From the NCBI GenBank assembly GCA_039026235.1, contig JBCCMQ010000005.1, positions 62,001 through 126,000 of the forward strand: a stretch of 64,000 bases of DNA, in the 5' to 3' direction. Source of the DNA: JBCCMQ01 sp039026235. GTDB lineage: Bacteria > Pseudomonadota > Alphaproteobacteria > Rhodobacterales > Rhodobacteraceae. The notes beneath the pieces were generated by a model that was not told the origin of the DNA, made no database searches, and saw nothing but the letters and a program-made list of their open reading frames with translations. The translations under genes were made by a program, and so were the position numbers. Shown in pieces: positions 1 to 7,203 of this stretch (positions are counted from its first letter, which is position 1; every line of letters starts with the position of its first letter).

Positions 1-180
1 GAAACCGGAATGTGCCACGTCAATTGTGCCACCGTAAATGACGAGGCGCACGCGCCCTTCGGTGGGGCGAAGGCCAGCGGACTTGGGCGCTATGGTGGAC
101 GCTGGTCGCTCGAGAGCTTTTCCGAAACCCGCTGGATCACCCTTGACCGCGGGCAAAAACCCTTTCCCCCGGTGTTCTGA
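1..180 (+). CDS. Aldehyde dehydrogenase, C-terminal fragment (cut by window edge)
   Basis: The first 59 codons read in frame from base 1 to a TGA at 178-180. They carry the C-terminal signature of NAD(P)-dependent aldehyde dehydrogenases: an HVN...T segment, then DEAHAPFGGAKASGLGRYGG, the conserved PFGG-K-SG-GR-GG stretch that helps build the substrate pocket and oligomer interface. The tail after it matches the vanillin/benzaldehyde dehydrogenase type in style. The catalytic Cys and Glu lie outside the window. The gene stops two bases before the ATG of the next dehydrogenase, so both are in one operon. The exact substrate cannot be read from this fragment; an aromatic or hydroxylated aldehyde is a guess. 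Confidence 0.85.
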   Translation, partial: ETGMCHVNCATVNDEAHAPFGGAKASGLGRYGGRWSLESFSETRWITLDRGQKPFPPVF

Positions 181-182
181 TC

Positions 183-974
183 ATGCGGGACCTCGTCAAA
201 GGCAAACGTATCATCGTAACCGGATCCTCTTCCGGTATCGGTTGGGAGACCGCGCGCATCCTCAGTGAACAGGGTGCCGAAGTGTTGGGTGTCGATGTCA
301 ACAAGAACTTCGACCATGTGGAGGAATTTTACCGCGCGGATCTCTCTGAAAGGGCCACGCTTGACGCGCTTCTCGACGTGTTGCCCGATGGCATTGACGG
401 GCTGGTCAACAATGCAGGACTTCCACCCACGAAACCTGCCAACCTGCTGCTGCGCGTAAACCTGATTGGCCTCAAGCACCTGACAATGGGGCTAATTCCC
501 AAACTGAACGACGGCGCAAGCATCGTGAATGTGGCTTCCTTGGCGGGCTTTGGCTGGCCTAGTTCCATTGAGGCGATCAAGGCAGCGGACGCACTGGAAT
601 TTCACAACGTTGAAGAGTTCATCGAGCGATGGGATGTCTCCAGCGAAAACGGCCGCAGCTACTTTTTCTCAAAAGAAGCGCTGGTGACATGGACGCTGCG
701 CAATCGTTGGACCTGGCGCGACCGCGGAATTCGCATGAACTCAGTCAGCCCCGGCCCCGTGGACACGCCGATCCTGGGCGACTTTCTGCAGACACTGGGT
801 GCGCGCGCCGAAGAAGATCGCAGGGTCATGGATCGCCCCGGAACGGCGCAGGACATCGCGCCGGTGATCGCGTTTTTGCTTTCTGACATGACCGCCTGGA
901 TCCGGGGCACCAACATCCCGACCGACGGCGGCATGTCTTCGAACATTCTGTGCAACATGCACGGGCTTCAATAG
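183..974 (+). CDS. Short-chain dehydrogenase, 3-alpha-HSD/coniferyl-alcohol dehydrogenase type
   Basis: A 263-residue SDR oxidoreductase. The NAD-binding motif TGSSSGIG is at residues 13-20, NNAG follows near 91, and the active-site pair is Y160-x-x-x-K164, reached after an insertion of about 25 residues between the catalytic Ser and Tyr. That insertion is typical of the 3-alpha-hydroxysteroid/carbonyl reductase and coniferyl-alcohol dehydrogenase subgroup. The C-terminal PTDGG motif is present. It begins two bases after the aldehyde dehydrogenase tail and precedes the flotillin. A sequential alcohol-to-aldehyde-to-acid oxidation with the flanking aldehyde dehydrogenases is plausible. The substrate is inferred only from subgroup likeness. 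Confidence 0.85.
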   Translation: MRDLVKGKRIIVTGSSSGIGWETARILSEQGAEVLGVDVNKNFDHVEEFYRADLSERATLDALLDVLPDGIDGLVNNAGLPPTKPANLLLRVNLIGLKHLTMGLIPKLNDGASIVNVASLAGFGWPSSIEAIKAADALEFHNVEEFIERWDVSSENGRSYFFSKEALVTWTLRNRWTWRDRGIRMNSVSPGPVDTPILGDFLQTLGARAEEDRRVMDRPGTAQDIAPVIAFLLSDMTAWIRGTNIPTDGGMSSNILCNMHGLQ

Positions 975-987
975 AGGAGCGGATAAG

Positions 988-2514
988 ATGGGCGCACTGG
1001 GCTGGATCATCCTCATCATTGTCATAGCGGCGATCGTGGTCGCGCTTGCGGCGTGGTTTTACGAGCGCTCCACCAACGAGGTGGCGCTGTTGCGAACAGG
1101 GGCGGGCGGGCGCAAGGTCGTGGTAGATGGGGGCGTCCTGGCGGTCCCGTACTTCCACGAGATATCACGCGTAAACATGCAGACGCTTAGGTTGGATGTG
1201 GAACGGCGTGGTGAGGCTTCGCTGATTACCCAGGACCGTCTACGCGTCGACGTTGGGGCGGAGTTTTACGTCTCAGTCATCCCTGACGAGGCGGCAATCA
1301 CCCGCGCCGCCCAGACCTTGGGCAAGCGCACGTTCCAGCGCGACGAACTTCGCAGTCTGATCGATGGCATGATGGTGGACGCCCTGCGCGCGGTGGCGGC
1401 GCAGATGACGATGGATGAGCTTCACGAGAACCGCGCGCAATTCGTCAGCCAGGTCCGGCAACTATTGGTCGAAACGCTGGGACGCTACGGTCTGCAGCTA
1501 GACAGCGTCTCGCTGACCGCTCTTGACCAAACGCCTTTCGCTGCGCTGGACGAAAACAACGCCTTCAACGCTGTCGGTATGCGCAAGCTTGCCGAGGTCA
1601 TCGCGGTGTCCAAGAAAGAGCGGGCCGAGATCGATGCCGACAGCGAGGTTTCGGTCCGCCGCGCAGCCATGGAGGCCTCGCGCAAGCGGCTTGAGATCGA
1701 TCTTGAAGAGCGGCGCGCCGAAATTGCCCAGCAGCAAGAGATTGAGACTTTGGCCGCAGCCCAGATTGCCGAGGTCGCCAAGCGTAAAGCCGACAGTGAG
1801 CGCATGGCCACAGAGGCCAAGATCGATATGGAGCGCTCTATCCAGGCCGCCGAGGTGGCACGCGAACAGGCGCTTAGCATCGCCGAGCAGGACCGCCAGA
1901 TTGCCATCGCTGCAAAATCCCAGGAAGAAAGCAAAGCCCAGGTCGAGGCCGATGCCGCGCGAGCAGAAGCTGTGAAGGCCGCCGAAGCGGTTGAGACGGC
2001 GCGCGCGCTTGCCGATGCCGAACGTCGTGCCGAGCTTGCGCGCGTTGCCGCCGAGGCCAAAGCCAAAACGGCTGCAACCGAGGCCGAGATCACGGCCAAG
2101 AGCGAAGCGGCCACCGCCAAGGACATCTCAGCTGCCAAACGTGAAGCCGCAGAAGCCGACAAGGCTGTCAAGCTCGCGGCCGCAGAGGCCGACCTTGCCA
2201 GGATACAGGCCCAAAACGCCCGATCGGACGCGCTGGTGGCCATGGAACTGGAGAAAGCCCGGCTTGACGCCATGCCCAAGATCGTGGGCGAGATGGTCAA
2301 ACCGGCCGAAAAGATCAACTCGATCAACGTCAATCAAGTCTCGGGTTTAGGTCGGGACGGCCCTGGCGGCCGCGGCCCGCAGACGCCCGTCGGCTCTGCA
2401 CTTGATGCAATCATGGATATGGCCGTGCAGTACCCGCTGCTGAAACGCATCGGCGAAGACATGGGCGTGTCTCTTGATGACATCAAAAAGGGCCCAGAGA
2501 CCAAAAAGAAATGA
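988..2514 (+). CDS. Flotillin-family SPFH membrane protein
   Basis: A 508-residue protein with one N-terminal membrane span (residues about 4-24), an SPFH/band-7 region (about 25-200) and a long Ala/Glu/Lys-rich coiled coil (about 205-430), ending in a Gly-rich tail. This is the layout of bacterial flotillins, which scaffold ordered membrane patches; the coiled coil forms large oligomeric rings. GAGGAG lies a few bases before the ATG. The stop overlaps the ATG of the next aldehyde dehydrogenase (ATGA), so translation is coupled. Its place inside a catabolic operon is unusual; it may organise a membrane-bound enzyme or transporter assembly. Family assignment is firm, role inferred. Confidence 0.88.
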   Translation: MGALGWIILIIVIAAIVVALAAWFYERSTNEVALLRTGAGGRKVVVDGGVLAVPYFHEISRVNMQTLRLDVERRGEASLITQDRLRVDVGAEFYVSVIPDEAAITRAAQTLGKRTFQRDELRSLIDGMMVDALRAVAAQMTMDELHENRAQFVSQVRQLLVETLGRYGLQLDSVSLTALDQTPFAALDENNAFNAVGMRKLAEVIAVSKKERAEIDADSEVSVRRAAMEASRKRLEIDLEERRAEIAQQQEIETLAAAQIAEVAKRKADSERMATEAKIDMERSIQAAEVAREQALSIAEQDRQIAIAAKSQEESKAQVEADAARAEAVKAAEAVETARALADAERRAELARVAAEAKAKTAATEAEITAKSEAATAKDISAAKREAAEADKAVKLAAAEADLARIQAQNARSDALVAMELEKARLDAMPKIVGEMVKPAEKINSINVNQVSGLGRDGPGGRGPQTPVGSALDAIMDMAVQYPLLKRIGEDMGVSLDDIKKGPETKKK

Positions 2515-4001
2515 TCGAAGATGTCGTCGATACGCAGCTTTTTGTTGGCGGCGAGGCGCGCGAAGCAACTGGCGGTGGCCGTCTTACGGTGACCAACCCG
2601 GCAAGGCCAACCGAGGTGGTGGGTTCATGCGCGAACGCCGCGGTAGCGGATATCGACGCCGCCGTTCAAGCCGCCCACACCGCCTTTCCCGCCTGGGCCG
2701 CGAAGAGCCACGGCGCGCGCGCCGCGCTTCTGGAACAGGTTGCCGATGTTCTGGCAGCCGATGAGAACGATATCAGGTTTCGCTCGCGCCTGTTCACGCG
2801 AGAGAACGGTAAAATTGCCCGCGAGACGATGGTCGAGATATCGCGCCTGGGCGACCGGTTCCGTCAGGTTGCGGCCTATGGTCGGCAGATGGCACAGGAT
2901 CAAGAGATTACAGGCGGGCCGTTTGAAACCATCGTAATACGCCAACCGCGCGGTGTGGCCGCTCTCATTGTGCCATGGAACTGGCCATTGGCACTCTTGG
3001 GCGCAAAGCTCCCGCAGGCCCTGGTCGCTGGTAACACCGTTGTGGTGAAAGTGGCAGAGACCGCTGCCTTGGCACCAACTCTTACGCTGCACAAGATTGC
3101 CGAGATGCTGCCGCCCGGCGTTGTCAACGTCATCACCGGCGACGGCGTCAGAACGGGGGATGCACTGACCGGGCATCCATTGGTCCGCAAGGTCAACTTC
3201 ACCGGTTCCGTGCGCGTGGGTCGCCAGGTGATGGCCTCGGCCGCGCAGAACATCACGCCTGTGACGCTGGAACTCGGCGGCAATGATGCCGCCATTGTCC
3301 TCGAAGATGCCACTCTCAACGATGAGACTTTTGCGAAACTCTATTGGAGTGCCTTTGCCACAAGCGGCCAGATCTGCCATGCGCTCAAGCGTCTCTATGT
3401 CCATAGGAGCCGCTACGCCGAGGTCGTAGAGGGTTTGACCGCGGCGACCGAACGGGCGGTTGTCGGCGATGGACTTCTGCCAGAGACGACTATGGGCCCG
3501 CTGAACAATGCGGGCCAACTCAAGATCGTCACGGACATGATTGACGAGGCCCGCGCCGCCGGCGCCGACGTCAAAGAATGCGGGTCTGTTCCGGATGCGG
3601 CCCTTTACGCCGGTGGCGGCTACTTTCAGAAACCGACCCTGGTTTACGACCCCGACCCATCTTTGTCGGTCGTGCGTGAAGAACAGTTCGGCCCAGTCCT
3701 GCCGATCCTTCCGTTTGACACGGAAGCCGAGGCTATCGCCGCGGCCAATGACAGTGATTTCGGGCTTTGCTCTTCCGTCTGGACCGAGGATCGCGATAGG
3801 GCGCTTGCCGTCGCGCGCCAGATTGAGGCGGGCTATACCTACATCAACGGCCACGGGCCCATGGCCCAGGACGGCCGCGGCCCGTTCGGGGGCTTCAAGC
3901 TTTCCGGCATCGGCAGAAACATGGGCTACGACGGCGTGCTGTCCTTTGCAGGAACCCATGCCATTTCCGCGCCTGCAGGCTTCCTACTGGAGAACGAATA
4001 A
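2511..4001 (+). CDS. NAD(P)-dependent aldehyde dehydrogenase
   Basis: A complete 496-residue aldehyde dehydrogenase oxidising an aldehyde to a carboxylate. The proton-abstracting Glu is E254 in LELGGND, and the nucleophile is C289 in SGQICHA. The cofactor-site segment VPWNWPLAL and the C-terminal GPFGGFKLSGIGR motif are intact. Start by ATGA overlap with the flotillin; its TAA overlaps the ATG of the OsmC-like gene. It belongs to the same superfamily as the fragment at the left edge, so the operon encodes two aldehyde dehydrogenases, presumably with different substrates. The C-terminal region and a GxND variant of the usual GGK/GGN box do not reveal which aldehyde is used. Confidence 0.9.
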   Translation: MIEDVVDTQLFVGGEAREATGGGRLTVTNPARPTEVVGSCANAAVADIDAAVQAAHTAFPAWAAKSHGARAALLEQVADVLAADENDIRFRSRLFTRENGKIARETMVEISRLGDRFRQVAAYGRQMAQDQEITGGPFETIVIRQPRGVAALIVPWNWPLALLGAKLPQALVAGNTVVVKVAETAALAPTLTLHKIAEMLPPGVVNVITGDGVRTGDALTGHPLVRKVNFTGSVRVGRQVMASAAQNITPVTLELGGNDAAIVLEDATLNDETFAKLYWSAFATSGQICHALKRLYVHRSRYAEVVEGLTAATERAVVGDGLLPETTMGPLNNAGQLKIVTDMIDEARAAGADVKECGSVPDAALYAGGGYFQKPTLVYDPDPSLSVVREEQFGPVLPILPFDTEAEAIAAANDSDFGLCSSVWTEDRDRALAVARQIEAGYTYINGHGPMAQDGRGPFGGFKLSGIGRNMGYDGVLSFAGTHAISAPAGFLLENE

Positions 4002-5182
4002 TGGCAACCCTTGGCGACAACGTCCTTGGCCAGCAAAGCGGGTCAATCTTCTACAAAGTATCCAACGCGGATGAGATCGGCATCGCCGCGCCGGACAACC
4101 GCAAGGGCGACGCCCTGCGCACCTGGGTGCGGTCGTATTCTGGCTTTCAGAAAGAGGCCCTTATCCGCTCGGCCCGCACCGGCGACACATGGCGGCTTGC
4201 CAGCGACGAAGGCGCCTATCTGAACGGATATGATGCCGCGCCCTGTCCGCTCGCCTTTTTGACTTGCGGGATGATCGCGAGCTTCATGAATGAGATTTAC
4301 GCCCTTGCGAAAATTCAGGGCGTGGAAATCCGCAAGCTTAAGCTGACGCAGGACAACTACTATACGATGCAGGGATCCATGCGGGCGCGCACGATGGTGG
4401 GAGGGGCGGAAAACATCGACCTTAAGGTCGAGATTGACTGCGACCTCGACGATGCAGCTTTGAATGAATTTCTGGTCAATGCCACTTTTGCCTCACCCTT
4501 GAACGGGCTCATGCGCGGTGCCATCCCGAGCCTTTTTAAACTCGCCAAAAACGGCCAGGGACTGTCCACGGAAGAAGCACAGGAACTCGACGCGCCAATT
4601 CTGCCCGATCCGGGGGCGAGCAACGCGGCTTCCGCGCGTGTCGAGCCGGATCTCGACCTTCTCGTCAAGGGCGAGATGTCCCCAAGAAAAGAGGTGGCCA
4701 AGGGCACCGTTGCGGGCGGTTCATCGCTGACCGATCATCAGGACAGGCGCCTGAACCCCGGTGCCAGCGCGGTCATGCGAGACGATGGAGTAAAAGAAAT
4801 CACCCAGGTGCTTTATTCGCCCCATGGCTCTTCGTTCACGTTCCTGAGCTCGGAAGATGGTCGGGCTCCGGATGCCGCAACACTCATCTCGGCGGGTATC
4901 GGCTTTTGCTTCATGACCCAGTTCGGCCGCTTTGTCTCGATGCTCGATCTGGACCTGCCCAAGTACAACATCGCCCAAGACACGCACTTTTCGCTCGGCG
5001 GCGCATCGGGCGGCACCGGTAAGGCGGGTGAGGCGGAACCCATTGAAACCCATGTGTTCCTGCAAACGACGGAGCCGGATGAGACCGCCAAGGAGATGCT
5101 CGACATATCTGAAAGGACCTGTTTTCTGCACGCATTTTGCCGAACGGATCTGAAGACGCGCCTCAAGGTCGTGCGTATCTGA
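4001..5182 (+). CDS. Tandem (double-domain) OsmC-like protein
   Basis: A 393-residue protein that I read as two OsmC-like modules in one chain. The first (about 30-190) has the OsmC core helix segment CPLAFLTCGMIASFMNEI. The second (about 245-393) has SAGIGFCFMTQFGRF and ends in a segment with C-F-L-H-A-F-C typical of OsmC termini. Classical OsmC/Ohr proteins are about 140 residues and work as dimers reducing organic hydroperoxides with two cysteines; here the dimer may be covalent. Cysteines are at the expected helices but I cannot prove a peroxidatic pair. Translation is coupled on both sides (TAATG before, TGATG after). It may detoxify peroxides or bind an acyl-like intermediate. Confidence 0.7.
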   Translation: MATLGDNVLGQQSGSIFYKVSNADEIGIAAPDNRKGDALRTWVRSYSGFQKEALIRSARTGDTWRLASDEGAYLNGYDAAPCPLAFLTCGMIASFMNEIYALAKIQGVEIRKLKLTQDNYYTMQGSMRARTMVGGAENIDLKVEIDCDLDDAALNEFLVNATFASPLNGLMRGAIPSLFKLAKNGQGLSTEEAQELDAPILPDPGASNAASARVEPDLDLLVKGEMSPRKEVAKGTVAGGSSLTDHQDRRLNPGASAVMRDDGVKEITQVLYSPHGSSFTFLSSEDGRAPDAATLISAGIGFCFMTQFGRFVSMLDLDLPKYNIAQDTHFSLGGASGGTGKAGEAEPIETHVFLQTTEPDETAKEMLDISERTCFLHAFCRTDLKTRLKVVRI

Positions 5183-5943
5183 TGCGGATCGCGCTCACAG
5201 GTGGCTCGAGCGGCATCGGTGCCGCTGTCCTTGCCAAGTTGAAGGCCGAGGGCCACGACGTCACTGCATTCGATATCGCGAAACCGGCCGCGGCAGACGC
5301 TTGGATCGAGACGGATCTAAGCGATCCCGCTTCCATTGATGCCTCGCTTGCCCGGGTCACAGGCCAGTTTGATGCGCTTATCAACAACGCAGGCCTGCCG
5401 CCCAGAGAGGGGCTTGAGGTCAAGATTCTAGAGGTCAACTGGTTCGGGCTCGTGCGACTGTTTGACGGGATGCTGGACAGAATGTCCGACGGTGGGTCGG
5501 TCGTGAATGTGGCGTCTCGTGCAGGTGCTCTCTGGCGTGAAAACCTGGCCGAAGTGCAAGAGCTTCGGTCCCTGGCGCGCGAAGACACGGGCGACTTCGT
5601 CAAGCGTAAGTCCATGGACGCGACGCGCGCTTACAACCTGTCCAAAGAGGCGGTCATCGTTATGACGATTGCCCGCACCGAAGAGATGATCAACCGCGGC
5701 CTGCGCATGAACGCTGTAAGCCCGGCCGCCGTGAGTACAGGAATTCTGGAGGACTTTATGAAAGCCTTCGGGCCGCGGGTCGCCAGGAACATTGAGCGTG
5801 CGGGCCGCGCCGGCACGCCGGAGGAAGTGGCCGACGTGATCGCCTTTCTCGTCTCGCGCGACAGCCACTGGATCAAGGGTCAGGACATCGCCATCGATGG
5901 CGGCACAGGCTCGATGGCCATGACCGATATGATGGAGCTTTGA
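5182..5943 (+). CDS. Short-chain dehydrogenase, 3-alpha-HSD type (second copy)
   Basis: An SDR of 253 residues from the ATG at 5182, which overlaps the upstream stop (TGATG) and puts the nucleotide motif TGGSSGIG at residues 6-13, as usual; an upstream in-frame ATG at 5137 would only add 15 non-conserved residues inside the preceding gene. NNAG is at about 72-75 and the catalytic pair is Y151-x-x-x-K155, again after the inserted segment typical of the 3-alpha-hydroxysteroid/coniferyl-alcohol subgroup. It is a paralogue of the SDR at 183-974, sharing the NNAGLPP segment and the RGxRMN-VSP region. The operon thus has two related alcohol or ketone dehydrogenases. Confidence 0.85.
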   Translation: MRIALTGGSSGIGAAVLAKLKAEGHDVTAFDIAKPAAADAWIETDLSDPASIDASLARVTGQFDALINNAGLPPREGLEVKILEVNWFGLVRLFDGMLDRMSDGGSVVNVASRAGALWRENLAEVQELRSLAREDTGDFVKRKSMDATRAYNLSKEAVIVMTIARTEEMINRGLRMNAVSPAAVSTGILEDFMKAFGPRVARNIERAGRAGTPEEVADVIAFLVSRDSHWIKGQDIAIDGGTGSMAMTDMMEL

Positions 5944-5946
5944 TCC

Positions 5947-7203
5947 ATGGCAAACGCCAAGCTTGTCCACCACAATGAAACGCAGTTCCATAAAGAGGTT
6001 ATCGAGCTGGCCCCGGGTCTCTATACGGCGGTCGGTTACGCCGCATCGACCCAGCACATGGTGGTGGGTCAAAGTTCGGTGACGATTGTCGACACCTCGG
6101 AAAGCACGGGCGCAGCAGAGAATGTGCTGCAAGAGTTTCGTAAGATCACGGACAGGCCCGTGGCCCGGATCATTTTCACCCACAGCCACCGCGATCATAT
6201 CTCCGGCGCGACGGTCTTTGCCGAGGGGCGCGAGGTGCCGATCCTCGCCCACCATGGCTTTGCATCGGATCTTGTTGGCCAGAGCGAAACGGACATCGCG
6301 CCACAGAAGGCCCTTGGTCGCAGGACACAGGCGCAGTTTGGCATCGGCTTGCGGCCAAAGGATCGGGTCAGTCTCGGCTGCGGTCCCGGGGACCGTCCGA
6401 TGAAAGGTCTGGGTGCGGGCTTTCTGCCCCCGACAGACTTTATCTGGGAAGAGCAAGAAATCGATCTTGACGGGCAAAGTGCCCACCTGATCTTTGCGCC
6501 CGGTGAGACGCCGGATCACCTGGTCCTATGGTTCCCTGAAACGAAGGTTCTGATCCCTGGGGACAATTGGTACCACGCCTTTCCAAATCTCTATGCCATC
6601 CGTGGCACCCCCTACCGCGATTTCAAAGCCTGGGCCGACACTCTGGACAAGCTGGCCGATCTTGGGGCCGAGGTCCTGGCGCCGGGACACACGCGGCCGG
6701 TTTTCGGACAGGAAGCGGTACGTGAGGTGCTGAACACAACGCGCGCTGCGATCATCCACGTCATGCGCCACACGGCACAGGGTATGGATGCGGGACAGTC
6801 GCTTGATGACATCGCCGCAACGATCAAGATGCCCCCTGAGATCGCCGAAAAGCCCTGGCTGGGGGAGTACTACGGAAAGGCTTCATGGTCGGCCAAAGCC
6901 TATGCTGTAGGCACTTTGGGCTGGTACGATGGCAATCCCACGAACCTTGGCGTCATGACCACCCGTGTGCGCGCAGAACGCATGGCAAAGCTGGCGGGCG
7001 GCATTGATGCGCTTCGTACGGCCGCGGAAGAGAGCGCAGATGCGCAATGGATGCTGGAGCTTTGCGATCACTTGATTGCCCTCGGTGACGATGCGGCTTC
7101 GCTGAAAGCGGCCGCCCTGGAAAGACTTGCCGAAGACGAAATCAACGCAACTGCGCGAAATACCTACCTTTGGGAAGCCAAGCGCCTGCGGGACACCGGA
7201 TAA
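5947..7203 (+). CDS. Metallo-beta-lactamase-fold hydrolase with alkyl-sulfatase-like dimerisation domain
   Basis: A 418-residue MBL-fold enzyme. The zinc motif is H79-S-H81-R-D83-H84, with further ligand candidates H191 (ETPDHL), the Asp of PGDNW and H248 (APGHT). After the core comes a helical segment with KAYAVGTLGWYDGNP, which matches the dimerisation domain of SdsA1/BDS1-type alkyl sulfatases. It is shorter than full alkyl sulfatases (about 650 residues) because the C-terminal SCP-2-like domain is absent. It may hydrolyse a sulfate ester or another ester; the preceding dehydrogenases could oxidise the released alcohol. No signal peptide is seen, so it is probably cytoplasmic. The stop overlaps the TRAP permease start (TAATG). 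Confidence 0.82.
   Translation: MANAKLVHHNETQFHKEVIELAPGLYTAVGYAASTQHMVVGQSSVTIVDTSESTGAAENVLQEFRKITDRPVARIIFTHSHRDHISGATVFAEGREVPILAHHGFASDLVGQSETDIAPQKALGRRTQAQFGIGLRPKDRVSLGCGPGDRPMKGLGAGFLPPTDFIWEEQEIDLDGQSAHLIFAPGETPDHLVLWFPETKVLIPGDNWYHAFPNLYAIRGTPYRDFKAWADTLDKLADLGAEVLAPGHTRPVFGQEAVREVLNTTRAAIIHVMRHTAQGMDAGQSLDDIAATIKMPPEIAEKPWLGEYYGKASWSAKAYAVGTLGWYDGNPTNLGVMTTRVRAERMAKLAGGIDALRTAAEESADAQWMLELCDHLIALGDDAASLKAAALERLAEDEINATARNTYLWEAKRLRDTG

Noticed and set aside
1485..2333. A 282-codon minus-strand frame rich in Ala and Ser.
   Set aside because: It mirrors the Ala/Glu/Lys-rich coiled coil of the flotillin and has no recognisable domain.
2625..3959. A 444-codon open frame on the minus strand.
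   Set aside because: It is antisense to a full-length aldehyde dehydrogenase with all catalytic motifs; long antisense frames are common in GC-rich genes.
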